Assembly: GCF_019059575.1 (NCBI RefSeq)
Contig: NW_024882974.1
Coordinates: forward strand, 98,143-162,142
Length of the DNA stretch: 64,000 nucleotides
Direction: 5' to 3'
DNA from: Amphibalanus amphitrite
Taxonomy: Eukaryota > Arthropoda > Thecostraca > Balanomorpha > Balanidae
The number at the start of each line of letters is the position of its first letter. Within the stretch, counting starts at the first letter, position 1. The notes below the pieces were generated by a model that did not search any database, had not been told where the DNA came from, and saw only the letters and a list, made by a program, of their open reading frames with translations. The translations under genes and the position numbers were made by a program. Below, piece by piece: positions 1 through 61,079 of the stretch.

Positions 1-287
1 TTCGCTCACTGGAGCATAGTAAAAGTGGAGTAAGAAATTTGTCACGTCGCATTGTAGCTAATAGTTTAAGGGACGCAATACCTAAATGACCTTCAAGTAT
101 TTTTAAATATTCCCCTTATCGGTACACCGTTTATTTTTTTTCTTGTCCCAAACAAATCCCGTAAACCACGCCGGAACCATGTGCCATTCTAATCCCCATC
201 CTTGAACCGATAGGACGCTAAGCAGACTGGCCTAATGGAGCCAGCTTAACGTTCAGAAATCAAATCCCTCCCTGTACTGTTGCTCAC

Positions 288-1065
288 CTGTGACGACACG
301 ACATCAAAAAGGCGGACCTGGTAGCCGGCTCCGGCGAACAGCATGGCCCAGCTGCGGCCGATCAGACCGCTGCAGAGAGGCGAGAGGTGATCGGTGGGCC
401 AGGTCAGGTCACACATCGGAGGAGTGAGAGGTGATCGGCGGGTCAGGTCAGACACACACGGAAGAACGAGAGGTGATCGGAGGGTCAGGTCACTCACCGG
501 AGGAGTGGTGAACGGTGGGTCGGGTCACACATACGGATGGGTTGGTGACCGGTAGGTCAGATCAGCCACATCGGAGGGGTGATGAGTGGTGGATCGGGTC
601 ACACATCGAAGGGGCACGGAACGGTGGGTAAGTTTACCAACCAGGTCAGGTCAGACACACACAGGCGGGAGGTGAACGCCGAACGGTGGGTCGGGTCACA
701 CATCAGAGGGGTGATGATTGGTGGGTCAGTCACCCAGATCAACTGTCACTTATGATAACTGAGTTCATGAACTATACCTTGCGGCTATTCGTGTTTGTAC
801 ATCCCCAAATCATGTCATAAAATGACGAAAATACACTTGCATGCTCAGCGACCATTTTCTGTCCTACATATATCGCACTACATTTCCTGTTCTTTCCATT
901 GTTGTTGGATCACACCATGTCCCCAAGAGCTAGATATCAAACAGCGAATAACTGAGCGCGACAATAACGCTCCACAATTAGCACATGACGCATCCCTCAC
1001 ATTCCCCAAAACCCCTTCCCAACTCACCTCCCTACGATGCCAACCTTCTTTCCGTTACCGCTCAT
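288..1065 (-). CDS. CRYL1: Lambda-crystallin / L-gulonate 3-dehydrogenase homologue, first two coding exons (partial)
   Basis: Seen: exon 1 is 1028-1065 (ATG at 1065) and ends ..KKVGIVG plus AG, followed by donor GTGAGT. Exon 2 is 288-369, preceded by CTCTGCAG, and encodes GLIGRSWAMLFAGAGYQVRL and onward, ending VVSSQ before donor GTGAGC. Joining them (2+1 split codon) gives an unbroken 40-residue N-terminus carrying the Rossmann NAD-binding motif GxGxxG (GSGLIG). Known: the GRSWAMLFA stretch is typical of CRYL1, a cytosolic NAD-dependent L-gulonate 3-dehydrogenase of the uronate cycle, rather than of mitochondrial 3-hydroxyacyl-CoA dehydrogenases, which share the fold. The remaining exons must lie left of position 288, outside the window. 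The gene lies tail-side of the ACE-like gene on the same strand; no functional link is apparent. The family call is firm; the exact substrate is inferred. Confidence 0.9.
380..735. repeat. Degenerate minisatellite of GGTGGGTCAGGTCACACATCGG-like units in CRYL1 intron 1
   Basis: Imperfect units of roughly 45-60 bp repeat the order GGTGATCGG, GGGTCAGGTCA, CACACATCGG. Each unit carries GGTCAGGTCA or GGTCGGGTCA, so nuclear-receptor-type AGGTCA half-sites recur. It occupies much of the intron between the two CRYL1 exons. Confidence 0.6.
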
Positions 1066-1089
1066 GGCTGCGTCTTGTTAGCTCCTAAA

Positions 1090-1320
1090 CTCGTGATCAG
1101 CCCGTCTCTCTGCCACTGGAGCGCACTCGTCCGTCACTGACCGCTGTATCGCTGGTGGATCGGCCGGGCGAGCGGACTAGCCAGTCGGTCGGTCGGTGAC
1201 CCAGGCGCAGGCGCGGCGAGGGCGTGGTGTTTAGGCGCGCAGGCGCGAGCGCCAGCCGCCAGGCGGCCGGCCGGCCGGCAGGCGCCGCCCGCGAGCCCGC
1301 CCGGCCGCCCATCGCATCTG
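1090..1320 (-). promoter_or_regulatory. GC-rich, CpG-dense segment immediately upstream of the CRYL1 start
   Basis: The segment is far richer in G, C and CpG (GGCCGGCCGG, GGCGCGC runs) than its AT-rich surroundings and lies directly 5' of the minus-strand ATG at 1065. This fits a TATA-less promoter or 5' untranslated exon. No initiator could be fixed by eye. Open frames across it are composition artefacts. Confidence 0.45.
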
Positions 1321-1599
1321 ATAAATGATATCTGACTGTCTGAGCGTGTCATTCGGTTCATGGGCGCGGCTGACTGAATACAGGACAGTGGTGTTGAAAG
1401 GGATGGGCTGGAAAGGAATGGATTTGGAGATGAAACACTGGTTAGGTACTGTTTCGTTGATGTGCATGGAAATGGGTTGCAAGAAGAGTGAAAGAGTGGG
1501 ATGGAGCACGCAGAAGTTATGGATGGAGAGTGCAAAGAGGGTTCAAGGGATAGAGACAAGGGAATGTATACGGAACGACGAAAAAAGAATCATATAACG

Positions 1600-2580
1600 A
1601 AGCCTTGAGCGGCATTGGGGCGGACGCTAAAGGAAACTCAAGAAAGGCTGCCAGCTAGGTCACTTCTGATCAAACGGCCGGTCTTCCGGTGGGGGTATTG
1701 AGAGCAACGCGTGCAATATTTCCGCCCAGATAGTGCACAGACAATAACAGAGAGATTAACCATCAAAGCCATAGCTCACACGGACAGCCTACCTTATTTT
1801 ATTTTGCTGTCTCGTTGAGGCCCCTCAGCATGCCGTTTTCCGCCGGATATGACTTTTACTACTTTTACGATTTGGCGAAATCGCCTTTGCCGTGGTTCCA
1901 TTGCAGTTATTGAGTAGGTAATAGTTATGCGGCCTGTTATGAAATAAGGCCAGCGCTCGATATGGCTTTTCCTGACCTAACTTCCTGGAGCACTAACAAA
2001 GCGTGCTTGAGAAGCAACAGAGCGAGGATGATATAAAGTAGGTACTCATATAGTTTGCTGTCCATTTGTGGCGTATAAAACTAACCTTTATTTGTTTTTA
2101 AACCGATTTTGCTGGGAATAAAATATCAATAGCTACATACTGAATAAAAAATAGGAGGACCTAAAAAATAGGAGAAAAAAGGACTTAGGACCTTATGGCC
2201 GGTCATTTTATGTGACGCTTAAGCTCATATGTGAGCGAAATGCTGAGGAGGCCGCTTAGTGTTGTTTAGAGAGCTATTACGGGTCACCTAGAGGGGGTCA
2301 AGTCTGACGACGAATTGTCTGACAATCAAAGCCAAGACTCACTGTAGCTCATGAGAACATCTGAAAACCATGATCACACTCAGCATCGCTACACGTCTGA
2401 TTCCCTGTCACTGAGCCTGGGAAAGTGAAGATCAGCCAGCACGAAATAAAAAAATGCATTAACGGCAAGTTTGTCTGGTATGCGGGACGACTGAGCAAAG
2501 GCAATCGCAGTTCTCTAAACAGTCATGTATGCTCAACTATATGCTCAACTGGGCTTGCTTAAAGTGTCGACCTGGGCATG
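1600..2580. other. Unassigned intergenic DNA
   Basis: AT-rich sequence between the CRYL1 promoter side and a MITE-like element. I see no conserved protein motif, convincing splice-bounded exon or RNA gene. Confidence 0.4.
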
Positions 2581-2581
2581 G

Positions 2582-3497
2582 TGTGTCAAAAGTGGAAATA
2601 GCCGACCGGCTTTAGTTCGCCAGCCTTGTCAATAGATGGCAGTACCACAATATGGGCAGCGGATCGTGCAATTGACGTCAAATTTTCGTTGTCTGCTAAG
2701 AATTGAATGGCGGATCTTTTCATGCAAGAATCAAGTAAATCGGTCCACAACTTTTCTAGCAACAGAGATATGAAGTCAAACACCCTGCCAGAGCGGCGGC
2801 GCGGCGGCCGGCGGCAGCCGTTACGCGCCGCCTGGGAGACTGGCGGCGCTGAACGGTTCCGAATTGGCACTGCACTAAAACCTGTTAACTGCTTGGAATA
2901 TTTATTATAGCAAAGTTTTCATTCAAGTGAGGAATAACCAAGGGCAGGAAGTATGTATACTTGTGTCCGTACTATGTAAGCCAAGAAACTGCATTAGCAG
3001 ATACTCGCTAATATTAGATCCAGCCAAGTCCAAACGCATTCCAGGTGATGTGTTTCTGATGGATCAACAATATTTATCGTTCGAGGGCGGATACAGTTTT
3101 AACAATACAAAAAATATGTTTGCACAGCTCTATTCCTTGAATAATTCTCTTCAACGCCTCGTTCCTAGTTAAGCGAATTAGCCCACCCTGGTTGAATAAA
3201 TAAGGCGATTTCGCCACAAGGTCGGGGAAAACCGATCGAAAACGGCCGCGCTCAACGTTAATTTGGGCATGCAGACTCTTAAAAACTCGCATTGGGCGGG
3301 TAGGGTTTCCCAGGTATTGGCTCCAAAACACCGTATTCGGCTCCCGAATACGTCCAAGTGACCCGCCTCGTTCCTAGCTCTAATTAGATCAAGTGACTCA
3401 TAGGGAGCGAAAAGGCGACAAAAAACATGAATTTCCCTATGGCGGCGGGCCGCCGGGTTGCCAGACGGCGCACCGGCTATTTCCACTTTTGACACCC
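2582..3497. mobile_element. MITE-like element with ~20-bp terminal inverted repeats and CATGG flanks
   Basis: The left end reads TGTGTCAAAAGTGGAAATAG and the right end, reverse-complemented, reads GGTGTCAAAAGTGGAAATAG, so the ends are inverted copies. CATGG occurs directly outside both ends (2577-2581 and 3498-3502), which fits a 5-bp target duplication. The interior holds two copies of CGCCTCGTTCCTAG (near 3155 and 3363) and no transposase. Length is about 916 bp. Confidence 0.65.
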
Positions 3498-3502
3498 CAT
3501 GG

Positions 3503-5277
3503 TCACGTCAGCTGTCATGATTCATGAACATGACTGAACGTCGTGGGTTGAGTACGATACATGTGTCAAATGATACAGCTTTACTTTCATTTGAAATGCT
3601 CTCACAATGAAATAAACATTCAAAACAAAACTGTACCGTTTTTAGACATAACTTTCAATTTAGCGTGAGACAAATCTTTTACAGTATATATCACTACGTC
3701 ATCACCATTCTTCGGACAATACTGGGAAACTGCACGCGACTACGGGAACCGGACTCAGCCCACTATCACGCAGGTAAAGACCCAGAGCAGGCGACCGTTG
3801 TTTGTAACAGAAAACCGCAGATCACGCGGGAGCCGACGGATTTCAGGCGTAGTACAGCGTAATCTTCCGCCGTGACTCTTTGCAAGAGATGAAGATCATA
3901 TCACGAGCGTGCTGCATTGCTCCCGGCTCTAAGCCTTGTGATTGGAATAACGAGGTATCAAGAATAATGCAATGCCTTATTATTGCTGACACTGTTAGTG
4001 CCGTAAGAAATGTTAAAAATAACAATAAAAAGCCATCATCCAACCTTGTGATCTATTCTCTGAAAACGACTTTACTACAAACGAAGCTACGATTTTAAAT
4101 CTAAAATTCGCAGATGCCGCATCGAACAATTTTCTACCGTTAAAAACAGTTTCAGGGTAAATTGTTCATGATTAAATTGTGTTTCCCCTTTACTAAGTAG
4201 TAAGGGGGGACCTTCTGAAACATTTCCGTTAAAAGACATTAAAGTTTTCCGCGATTACGTACGGTCATATGCTATAGCATATATGCAGGCACAACGGATT
4301 TGAATTGAATCAAAGCGTGAAGTGTAGTAAAAATGTTTCCAATAACATGATCAATATCAAAATGAACATGTGCTATATAAACGTTTATTATAATCACTTA
4401 ACTTAAACCATTAATATGCTCAGATTAATTACGATCTTAAATCTAGTTCGATTTTCATGGCAATAAATACGTTCAGAAGTAGCAAGTACACGAGTTCATT
4501 TACAACGCCTTCGCCCGCCTTTGTGTCTTACCATGGCTGCAGTGCAGTGGCTTTCAGGAATTTCTAAAGCAGAGCCAGCTATGCGTTGCAAACATTATCT
4601 GCAATCTATGCTCGCTAGGGGTGCAGAGTGCACGCCCAGCCTTATTTCGCTCTGCATTTCCGCAACCACCGTGCAGCAGCGATCGAACAATCGGCCTCAG
4701 AGTTTCACGCACTGACAGCGGCGGCCACCGCCCACCATGTCCAGTATGTTCACCACTGGCAGACATGCGTCACAACACAGCAATAGGCCTTGACATAAAA
4801 TATTAGCCGAATGTTGTGGCTCGGTACTTACCGAGTTACGTAACGCTTTGATTGAATTATAAGTATTCTACGTAATGGTGCCCCCTACGAATACGTCCAG
4901 GCTCAGGTTGAAAGCGGTAAAATAATTTTAAACAATGCATGACAATGCCCTTCAAAAGGGTAAAGTGACGTTCAACTCTAATCTAAAATGTATCTACTTA
5001 TGTACGGCAGTTTATGCCCTACATACAACCTTATGCAAGCGCCACATTCTCTCCTTAGTTTCGGTGTACATTATGATCAACATCGTTCACCACACACTTT
5101 ACACGTGAGCGCTCCATAGTGCCTTCAATGCCCACTAGTTCATCCAAAACAAAATCAAATCCTTCTCACACCAGTTCCTTCGGTGTTCCACCAGTTAATT
5201 CACAACAACACCAGTTTCTACCACATGCGCCATCGGCTCCTTCCAAAATCACACCCGTTTCCTTTGACATCATTCCT
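3503..5277. other. Unassigned sequence 3' of the ACE-like gene
   Basis: No coding exon, structural RNA or transposon ends recognised. The 3' untranslated region of the ACE-like gene should start just below 5278. A minus-strand AATAAA (TTTATT on plus, near 4384) is the nearest canonical poly(A) signal I see, which would imply a UTR of nearly 0.9 kb; this is tentative. Confidence 0.35.
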
Positions 5278-53479
<48,202 letters not shown>

Positions 53480-53928
53480 GGTGACACCACTCGCAGTCCG
53501 AGGGTTAGAGTGGTCGGACCTCACACCAGACGTCACTGGTGGATCAGATCACCGTCCCTTGTCACTCTCCTCACCCTCCCGAAGTTGCAGTCTCGGCGGG
53601 CTCCGCGCGACTGTCCACTCAACCGCTCCACGACCGTCACTCAACTGTCGTGCAACTATGACTCAACTGGAGCTGGATGGTCCGTTGCGTGTTGCCCCCC
53701 GCCCGACTACCGGACAACTGGAAACCAGGTGCGGCCCGGTCCAGTCAGGACCTCACCGGATTTACCTCCGTGACCATCCCTGGCCCGTGCAGCGTCAAGG
53801 CTCCAGCGGCGATACCAGTGCCGCCTTACGGGTAACACACTAGCGTCATCTGTGGATGATTCAAAGCAGTTACTGGAGGCGGTACTGCATTGGTGGTATT
53901 GCCTTTTCCAGTCCAGTTTTGTAATGGG
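53480..53928 (-). promoter_or_regulatory. 5' flank of the ACE-like gene
   Basis: GC-richer than its surroundings and directly upstream of the start codon, so it should contain the 5' UTR and promoter. No TATA box or clear TCAGT initiator in the right orientation was found. Plus-strand frames here mirror exon 1 and its flank. Confidence 0.4.
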
Positions 53929-54827
53929 TAGGGGAGGGTGGGGCAAAGCGGCCACCCTAACGCTTCTCACGATGCCAACGCTTGATCTTTAAACTTGGAA
54001 AGATTCTTTCTATACCAATGTGATCCCTATTAAGTTGCCTTTTATTTCAACTGCGTTTTATTTCCAAAGGCGTTCACATATGGAAGATATTGACAAAACT
54101 TTAAACCTATGCATATTGGCCACTTTGCCCCATACCCTGGGGCAAAGGGGCCACCGGCGTCTTCTCAAGTCCCGATATGAGAAACAAAATAGTTGCCTCA
54201 TGTACGACTAGGGTATTTGATGGTGACAAGGTTTAAGCGAGGATGGATGTTTGCTTTGTCAGCATCCCACCTGTAGGTAAACAAAGAAAGGATTTTCATG
54301 AAAAAACATTTAATTGCATTATTTGGTAACTCATGCAACTGAAAAGTGGCCAAGATGAATGCATGACGACACATTTGAATAAAAATAATGTTTTTTATCC
54401 AGATGGAAACAACTTATGGCCAATTGGGGGGTGGCCACTTTGCCCCGGCCACTTTGCCCCGCGCATACCGTCCGAGACAAAAAGATTCCAGCTTAGCTAT
54501 TAGTGGGGTAAAAATATTAAAATTGGTAGAATACATGTACGATAACCATGCAATGCATGGACAAGAATGCTTATAAAAATTCCAAACGGTTATGAAATAA
54601 CATAACATTTAAAAAATTTAAACATAGTTGGTAACCTGGCAAGAAATGCTTTTCCGTGTTTCACAGAACAATGGTGATGGGCCTGAAACCCCGGTCTGGC
54701 TCATTCGAACGAAAGTGAAGAGAAGTATAATTGGAAACCATAAATTGGAACTGACGCCAGCTATGAAGGGCTAAAACGATGGGTGGCCGCTTTGCCCCGG
54801 GTGGCCGCTTTGCCCCACTCTCCCCTA
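53929..54827. mobile_element. MITE with TAGGGGAGGGTGGGGCAAAG ends
   Basis: Left TAGGGGAGGGTGGGGCAAAG, right CTTTGCCCCACTCTCCCCTA, near-perfect inverted repeats continuing as CGGCCACCC. Internal copies of the GGGGCAAAG/GGCCAC motif lie near 54130 and 54430. About 900 bp, no coding domain. ATGG is found near both ends but not exactly abutting. Confidence 0.75.
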
Positions 54828-54896
54828 ATGGACAAATCAGAATTAGATAACTGCACCCGCTTCAACTTATTTTGCATTTGTTATCATCGGAAGTTA

Positions 54897-56000
54897 GTCC
54901 GCGCCGTGCTGGTGGTTTGAATTTTCCGTGAGTGCTGCAGGGGGGGGGGGGTATTTACACCCCTTCTAACTGGGCTCCTGGGCCACGTAGCGAAACAAGG
55001 CAAGCAGTTTTCAAAGGAGCGTCAAAAATAATGAAAAATACTTCAGACCTTTTTACGTCAGAACAAAAGTCATGTTACCAGAGGTCATCAAAGGTCAAAT
55101 TTCGCCTATTTCGACACTTCTCGACAAATTGGCGCCTAACTCTAAATTGAATAGCAATACCTACAGCACCGTGGAAAAGTGCATTCGATAGATCTTTTAA
55201 CGATTTTTTCCGGAGTATGTCCTGGGATTTGAGCTACGGTCATCGGTTTAGCCTCCAGAGGGCAATTTTTCGCAATTACTTTTGACTTGAAATCGGCGCG
55301 ACATTGATTTTGTTCGTATCGCGTTCCCTTGTCGGGCCCAGGGCTGCACAGTCGATGGATGTTAGGGTGACTACGACTCCAACTCCGATTCCGACTCCGG
55401 ACGGTTCTAAATCCATAAAATGATATTGAAGTTCATAATGGATATGTTTTATCTTGCCTGAAACGATCCCTTGTAGGTTTTAAAGCTTTGCGTTGCAAAT
55501 ATGAATTAAAAACAACATGCAGAATTAAGAAGTAGATTCTGGGGAATTCACTGTCTTCTGCTTCTTTCCGTTTCGCTGAAAACGTTCGTCCAAAACAGAA
55601 AAATGGCCTCTTTCCGACAAAGTCTAATTTCGAGCGCAGTATCGTCAATCAAACAGGTGCAGTGCATGACGTTGAGGCTGCAGCATTAACTCCGACTCCG
55701 TTGGCGACTCCAACTCCGACTCCGACCCCGGACAGAACTGTCGACTGCGACCGACTCCAACTCCGACTCCGACTCCGCAGCCCTGGTCGGGACGCATCAA
55801 ATGAACAGGTAAAACTATCAAATTGGCTTTTTATCAAACGTAAAACTTTTATTTGCCCTGACGAGTACAATCATTTGGACTATCGTTAAGAACTATCATT
55901 TGATTAGCATGAGCCAGTGCACCGACGAAAGGGGCGCGACTATCCGCCCCATCCATCCCCAGAAGTTCTCCGTAAATAACAGAATACCGTAAATAATAAG
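54897..56000. repeat. Degraded AGGTCA-family copy split by an ACTCCG MITE
   Basis: TCCGCGCCGTGCTGG start, G-run and CTGGGCTCCTGGGCCACGTA as in the copy at 44971. Left part reads to CCCTTGTCGGG (about 55336), right part resumes GGGACGCATCAAATGAAC (about 55790). The far end was not found. Confidence 0.55.
55338..55785. mobile_element. ACTCCG hAT-like MITE, copy 3, itself interrupted
   Basis: CAGGGCTGCACAGTCGATGG at the left, ACTCCGCAGCCCTG at the right, TCGGG outside both. About 260 bp of unrelated AT-rich DNA (55412-55670) sits inside it. Confidence 0.6.
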
Positions 56001-58328
56001 AAGTACATAATTTAAAAACGTAAATAACAAATTCAGAGACATTAAAATATCTTTATTTTGGATTCCACATGAAAAATTCAACGAATACACCTTTTCCAAA
56101 AGCCTTTGGTTGACGTTTTCACAGAACAAAGTGCGTTTGTAATCAACTGGGATTCTTACTTTATAACATCATGTATTTTATATTTAATGGAATAACCTTC
56201 TGTTCAACATTCTAAAAATTGCCAAAAGTTACCAAAAACACTTGAATATATTTCGGAGGCGTTCCTTCATCGGTTCAAGTGATAAACATTTATAGCGCCA
56301 CATTTGCCGTTAACATATCTGATCCATGTTTTTAAATATAAATCTCGCGTCTATGTGTCTTCTAATTTACATCGACAGAATTACCTTTACAGCGTACGAA
56401 CAAAATTAGCTCCTACACTTAACAGGTTAATAGGTCATAAAGTTGATACTATTCACACTTACAATGTTAATAGGTTACAATATAGGGGGAGAGAAAGCGG
56501 GCAGGGATGAAGGGGGGGGGGGGAATTCTAGGCAGGTCACATTAGTACTATGCCTACCAAAAGTAAACACCGCTGCCTGACAGGATAATTAAGTATGCAA
56601 ACGAATGAATGACTTGAATGAATGCACGAATGAATGAAGTATGAAAGAGAGGGGCATGAGCATATTATAGGTGAGCAGTCGAATAAGAGAGAGAGAAATA
56701 CACACAATAATAATCGCTTCACATAAGAAGTGTGTGTGTGTGTGGGAGGGGGGGGGGGGTCGTTCAACAAATCGAAACACGTCTCATACCAGAGCCTATG
56801 ATCAATAACCGTGTGGTATTCTAGCTCCTACCGGGGACCCGTAACGGACACCACTACTTGACGGTTTACACGATCGTCCATGATGCCACGTTTGTGTTGA
56901 GTGCTGGTCGCTCGTCTCTAATATGAAGAGATTCAGCAATCTTTCTCTCGCGCTCAGTCTTGCACACTTGCATTAGTGCAGCTGTCACGTGTGATGGGCT
57001 CGGTTGTATGCCACGGTGTTCTTCCCGGAAATGGTCCCCGAGAGGTGAATCTCTGCGTTGGTTTTTGGCGTTACTTAAATTATCCTGTCAGGCAGCGGTG
57101 TTTACTTTTGGTAGGCATAGTACTAATGTGACCTGCCTAGAATTCCCCCCCCCCCTTCATCCCTGCCCGCTTTCTCTCCCCCTATAATGTAACCTATTAA
57201 CATTGTAAGTGTGAATAGTATCAACTTTATGACCTATTAACCTGTTAAAGGGACCATCCCACCTTAACATTAGTTTTGAGTTGAGATAGCCAAGTTTGCG
57301 GCCAGGCTCAGAAACCACCATTTATCCTGGTCGCAACCCCCGCAGCTTTATGGTGTTCAAGAAATTTCTTCCCTTTACTTGCAGGGTGGGACCAGCTTAG
57401 TCCCTATCTCTTAACCATTAGCGGTTTGTTGATGACGTCAGCAGTCATTTCAACGCCCGCCATTCCTTGAACCCGAGTTTTGCTGACCTTGAGATCCCTT
57501 TTTTATCAACGTGAAATCCGTCGTCGGCGCTGAGAAAGCCTATTGCTTTTCATTTTAATTTGAATATTAGAAGATACCCACCACTGGAACTTGGACTGAT
57601 ATTATACCAAGGCCGAAGATGATCAAGCTGCCTGCTATATCTGGAGCTTGGTGTTCAACTTCAACATGGAATGAAAAACAAAATATCAAAGCAAACTGGG
57701 TATGGTACTGCAAGTTTAAGTCCAAAGAAATTTGAAGAGCTGACAATTGACATTAATTCTTTTCCCGCAAGGTTTCCATAGGAGATCACACCATGAAGAA
57801 ATATTTTTGATGTTAACAGTTGAAAGGGGATTGATCTTCCAGTTTTGACGAAAGACGCTGCTGACTGTCTTTGGAAAAGGATGTCGGCATGAGGTGCAAT
57901 TGTGCTTGTGAAGTGGTTATAACTGGTCTTTTCACAGTATTAAATTAAATGTGCCATTGCAGCCAAGTGTGTTATCATGTAAGGTAAAATCAAAACTACA
58001 ATGTTGGTTTTACGAGCATTGAGAAGGCTGGTAGGTAACACCTGCCTGTGCTCGTAAATCATGCTGCCAGAGTATTCTAAATTAATTTTATCATACACTT
58101 TTGTTGTCCAGAATGGTTGCGCTATTGTTTGGTATCATATTATTCCATGTAAATATGGTAGTGTAAAGTCCGACCAACATGTTACCAGATTTGAAGCTGT
58201 TACGTTACCTAAGTACCTGTTTTTTACTGGCGTGGTGAATGTCACCTGGATTTTGTTTTGAGGTGCAGACCTAGTAACTCTGACTACATGGGTTTGAAGC
58301 TATTATCTATTCTGTTTTTACTGGCCTG

Positions 58329-59274
58329 CACTGAAAAAAATAATGACACCTAAAAGGGGTGTTTTTTGAAGCGTACCAAAAACGCGCAGTTTTCTGGAGT
58401 CCGATTACACCCGGAATCAGACACTTTCTAGGGTATTATGACACTGGTTGAGGGTGTATTTTTACACCGTACGTCGTCAAATGATTCCCGGAATCATACG
58501 CCTTATGGAATAAAAATACACCCCAAATCAGAGTCATAATACTCTAGGAAGTGTCTGAAGTGTCTGATTCCGGGTGTAATCTGACTCCTGGAAACTGCGC
58601 GTTTTTGGTACGCTTCAAAAAACACCCCTTTTAGGTGTCACTTCAGGGAGTAATCGGATCTTGAGGGTGTATTTTGATCCCACACGGTGTATGATTCCGG
58701 GAATCATTTGACGACATGTGGTATAAAATACACCCCAAATCAGGGTCATAATACTCTAGGAAGTGTCTGATTCCATGGGTACACGGGTGTAATTTGACCC
58801 TCAGTGGTGCCATAATATTCCGGTGTCATTTGAACCCAATGGGGCTCCAATGACACCGGAATATTATGACACTACCGTGGGTCAAATTACACTCAATAAG
58901 TCATTTGAACGGAATATTATGACACCACTGAGGATCAAATTACACCTAATAAGGGAGTCACGGATTGCGAAAACGCTCAACTGTGTGAAATGACACCTAT
59001 AGGATATAAAAACTCCTCATGATAGCGTCAAAAAACGCTTAGATGTGTTATTTTACACTGACACCGTGCAGGGTCTTTTAACACGACACCTAAAATGGGA
59101 GTCAAAATTTTGGGAGTCAAATGACCCTTGGGTATGTGATTCTGACCGAGATCAATTTACACTAAAAAACGGTGTATGGACACTGTTTTTCAGAATCGGA
59201 TTACACCATGGGTGTCAGTTGATTCCCAAATAGGGGATCGTGATTCCCGGGGGGAGTAATTATTTTTCTCCGTG
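58329..59274. mobile_element. MITE with CACNGAGAAAAATAAT ends, full copy
   Basis: Left CACTGAAAAAAATAATGACA, right (reverse complement) CACGGAGAAAAATAATTACT. The interior repeats GACACCGGAATATTATGACA-type blocks in both orientations. Open frames are artefacts of the repeat. Confidence 0.6.
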
Positions 59275-60414
59275 TACCGGCTCAGAGCCTATTCCTGTTA
59301 GCGTCATACATCAGCTAATATCAATATTACCGGTACTATTGGTCTACTTTATAAGAAATACCGGTAATATTCGAGTGCGGGGATTGGGTTGTGTGCAGGG
59401 GTGAGGGATGCACTCGAACCGAGCTGCGGCGAGGGTATAAAGGGTATATTCATCGCATCAGAAAAACAGGTCGCCTGGGCCCTTATCTTGAGACCAATAG
59501 TAGGTATGGTACAACTAACCAACATACCCATGGGTATGTTCTGCTTCTGAAGCTTATAGGAACGATTAGCCAGACTGCAACGAGACTTTAAATGTAGCTT
59601 ACATGTGTCTTCACCCTTGCAGCTACAATTTTATCTATTGACGATGACGTCTTCTTTTCAATCAGTCTCTATACCAGATATTGTCAAATGATTCTCGGAA
59701 TCATACACCTTATGGGATCAAAATGCACTCTCCAACAGAGTCATAATTGCAGTTGTTAACCACGTGACGCAAATTAACAATATATGCATGTCATTCTTTA
59801 TTTTATATGCAACAATAAATTCCAAAACATTTGGGCACGAAATGTATGGCGAAATCTAATGAAAACTTATCGTAAGGCTCATGGGTCCGTGACTGCATTC
59901 ACCGTAAGGAATTACTCACATTTCAGTAATGTTCCATCAACCGGTGATTATTGCTACTTACTAAGGTAGAGTTATTCTGCAGCTTAATGACATAAAAACT
60001 TACCTCCGTCTCCATGGTGCGTTGCTATCTTGTCCTATAACTTCAAAATTTCGCCGAGTGCAGGGCGCCTCGTTGTTTAAATACGCATGTTGAGCAAACT
60101 ACAAATAATATCTGAAGTTTATCGTTAAAGCACTATTACTTGAAGTAAATCTACACTTTAAACAACGTTTGGCGACATTAAAAGCGCGTTAATTCAAATA
60201 AGTTCCTCTCCCCACTCACACCACACGCACCCACGTGGGCACACTTCCGGCAACTGAAGTCAACGGCTTTCCATAACGGTTTTCCTGCAAAGTCGAGCTA
60301 TTTCATCTTCGTGGCGGACCGGCATGGCTAAACACAAATGACGTCACACGACAATGTAGCTTGCTGATTGGCCGGGCATTGACTCAAACCACTGGTCCTG
60401 AGCTGTGGTTCGCA

Positions 60415-60540
60415 CCAGGGTTACAGAGTCAGAGTCAGAGTCGGGTGGAGTTGACAGTTGTGGCCGGAGTCAGAGTCGGAGTCGACGGCGACTTTGGAAG
60501 CCGGAGCTGGAGTCGGAGTCTGGGTCACCGAAAGGCGAAA
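60415..60540. repeat. GAGTCG/ACTCCG MITE fragment (copy 4)
   Basis: CCAGGGTTACAGAGTCAGAG.. GACAGTTGTGGCCGGAGTC.. with the same spacer order as other ACTCCG elements, and GGGTCACCGAAA at the end. Confidence 0.55.
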
Positions 60541-60574
60541 ATCAATTGATACCTCAGCGTATCCGGAAAAATCT

Positions 60575-60960
60575 TTGCATGGCATTTCTTCGTCGCGCAA
60601 TTCTTCGTCCGCAAAACTTCGTCCACTCATTTCTTCGTCCGCGCATTTCTTCGTCTCCGCCTTTCTTCGTCTTGCATTTCTTCGTCTCGCATTTCTTCGT
60701 CCGAGCATTTCTTCGTCTCCGCATTTCTTCGTCCGCACATTTCTTTGTCTCGCATTTCTTCGTCTCGCATTTCTTCGTTTCGCATTTCTTCGTCTCGCAT
60801 TTCTTCGTCTCGCATTTCTTCGTCTCGCATTTCTTCGCCTCGCATGTCTTCGTCTTGCATGTCTCTCGTCTCGCATTTCTTCGTCTCGCATTTCTTCGTC
60901 CGCACATTTCTTCGTCTCCGCATTTCTTCGTCTCGCATTTTTCCCGCAAATCTTCGTCCG
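60575..60960 (+). repeat. CATTTCTTCGTCTCG minisatellite
   Basis: About 25 imperfect 14-16 bp units of GCATTTCTTCGTCTC, some with CCGCA or CCGAG variants. Open frames in all phases (ISSSRISSS, KKCETKKCET) are artefacts. Confidence 0.85.
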
Positions 60961-61079
60961 CAAATTGACAGTGCAGCCTGCTGATTGGGCTATTGCCTAA
61001 TTCATCTTCGTAGCGGACCAGCCATGGCTAGCTCACACATGACGTCACTCGGGGCATTGATTCAAATCACTGAACCTAC

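Noticed and set aside
60405-61000. 180-residue Ser/Arg/Ile- and Lys/Cys/Glu-rich frames
   Set aside because: All frames of the 15-bp CATTTCTTCGTC array stay open; no initiation, splice or domain evidence.
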